NCBI GenBank assembly: GCA_016209865.1 | Contig: JACQVL010000030.1 | Span: 1 to 5,893 of the forward strand | From: Candidatus Latescibacterota bacterium | GTDB taxonomy: Bacteria > JAAXHH01 > JACQVL01 | Reading direction: 5' to 3' | DNA length: 5,893 nt | Part shown: positions 5,443 through 5,893 of the stretch, piece after piece | Position numbering within the stretch: position 1 is the stretch's first letter | How the letters are laid out: each line of letters opens with the position of its first letter | Program-made: the position numbers and the translations under genes | The notes under the pieces: model-generated | Told to the model about the DNA's origin: nothing | The model's database searches: none | What the model saw: only the letters and a program-made list of their open reading frames with translations

Positions 5443-5893
5443 ACCCCGACTTCTTCATCAGCGTCATCGTCCCGGTGCACAACGGCGCCGCGTTCCTGGC
5501 CGACGCGGTTGAGAGCATCCAGCGGCAGGGGGACGCCCCCCTGGAGATCATCATCGTCGATGACGGGTCGACGGACGGGACGGCACAGCTCATCCCACGG
5601 CTTACCGGCAACATCCGGGCGGCGGCTCAGTCCAACCGCGGGCCGGCGGCGGCCCGGAACACCGGACTACGGATGGCGCGCGGGAACGTGATCGGGTTCT
5701 TAGACGCGGACGACCTGTGGCCGGCCAACAAGCTGGCGCTCCAGCTTGCCTGTCTCGCGGATCATCCCGACATCGGCATCGTCCATGGAAGCATTCAGTG
5801 TATAAGGACGAAGGATGAAGGACGAAGGACGAAAAACGAAACATTCTCGGACCCGTACCTCGGCCTGCAATTAGGGAGCGCCCTGTGCAGGGC
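5439..5893 (+). CDS. Family 2 glycosyltransferase, N-terminal part (3' end outside window)
   Basis: The frame is open to the window edge, 151 complete codons. The first 120 residues show a GT-A fold of family 2: SVIVPVHNGAAFLADAVESI (8-27), IIVDDGSTDGT (38-48) with nucleotide-sugar-binding Asp41/Asp42, NRGPAAARNTGL (66-77), and the metal-binding DXD-type motif FLDADDLW (87-94). Such enzymes transfer a sugar from a nucleotide donor at the cytoplasmic side. ATG overlaps the kinase stop as ATGA and I see no Shine-Dalgarno sequence at the right distance, so coupled translation is likely. Residues 122-134 (IRTKDEGRRTKNE) come from an in-frame 7-nt repeat tract, in a loop that follows the strand IGIVHG. 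The acceptor could be the operon's peptide or an unrelated glycan; the missing 3' end and downstream genes would help to decide. Confidence 0.9.
   Translation, partial: MNPDFFISVIVPVHNGAAFLADAVESIQRQGDAPLEIIIVDDGSTDGTAQLIPRLTGNIRAAAQSNRGPAAARNTGLRMARGNVIGFLDADDLWPANKLALQLACLADHPDIGIVHGSIQCIRTKDEGRRTKNETFSDPYLGLQLGSALCR
5804..5838 (+). repeat. Heptanucleotide tandem repeat inside the glycosyltransferase gene
   Basis: Five 7-nt units follow without gaps: AAGGACG, AAGGATG, AAGGACG, AAGGACG, AAAAACG. They are read in frame as part of the glycosyltransferase and encode a charged segment with seven-residue periodicity (RTKDEGR then RTKNE). Because the unit is not a multiple of three, losing or gaining one or two units would shift the frame. 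Confidence 0.9.

Overview
The window is a GC-rich bacterial chromosomal segment with every supported gene on the + strand. It carries no rRNA, tRNA or other taxonomic marker, so the host cannot be named. The combination of a secreted group 1 truncated haemoglobin, a Mn-type superoxide dismutase, a LarC-type nickel protein, a PqqD/HprK-like pair and degenerate 7-nt repeat arrays would suit an environmental Gram-negative lineage such as Nitrospirota or NC10. That placement is a guess from style, not evidence.

Left part (1-1243): the 3' end of one HAD-IIB (Cof-type) phosphatase gene overlaps a complete second HAD-IIB gene by 16 nt. The two are diverged tandem duplicates, followed by a possible terminator. 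Middle part (1280-2701): an exported truncated haemoglobin with an apolar distal haem pocket, closed by a very clear intrinsic terminator, then a 150-nt leader rich in inverted repeats, then a Mn/Fe superoxide dismutase. Both proteins deal with oxygen or reactive species, but each appears to be its own transcription unit.

Region 2702-3715: a dense array of degenerate heptanucleotide repeats in inverted arrangement separates the dismutase gene from a LarC-family gene. This LarC has the N-terminal (LarC1) half and a 14-histidine segment but no LarC2 domain in any frame downstream.

Right part (3795-5893): a good sigma70-like promoter (TTGACC, 16 bp, TATACT) leads into three tightly coupled genes. 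These are a PqqD-like RiPP recognition element protein with an unusual conserved-looking C-terminal tail, an HprK-like P-loop kinase, and a family 2 glycosyltransferase cut by the window edge. The gene junctions are ATGA overlaps. The set resembles tailoring modules of phosphorylated and glycosylated peptides (lasso-type or related RiPPs) and is the most promising candidate for a little-described system. The tail of the PqqD-like protein carries an F-x2-P-x-L motif like the leader motif that RREs bind, so recognition domain and substrate may be fused.

Period-7 degenerate repeats with different unit sequences occur at three places (1280-1304, 2727-2865, 5804-5838). The last lies in frame inside the glycosyltransferase, where gain or loss of a unit would shift the frame.
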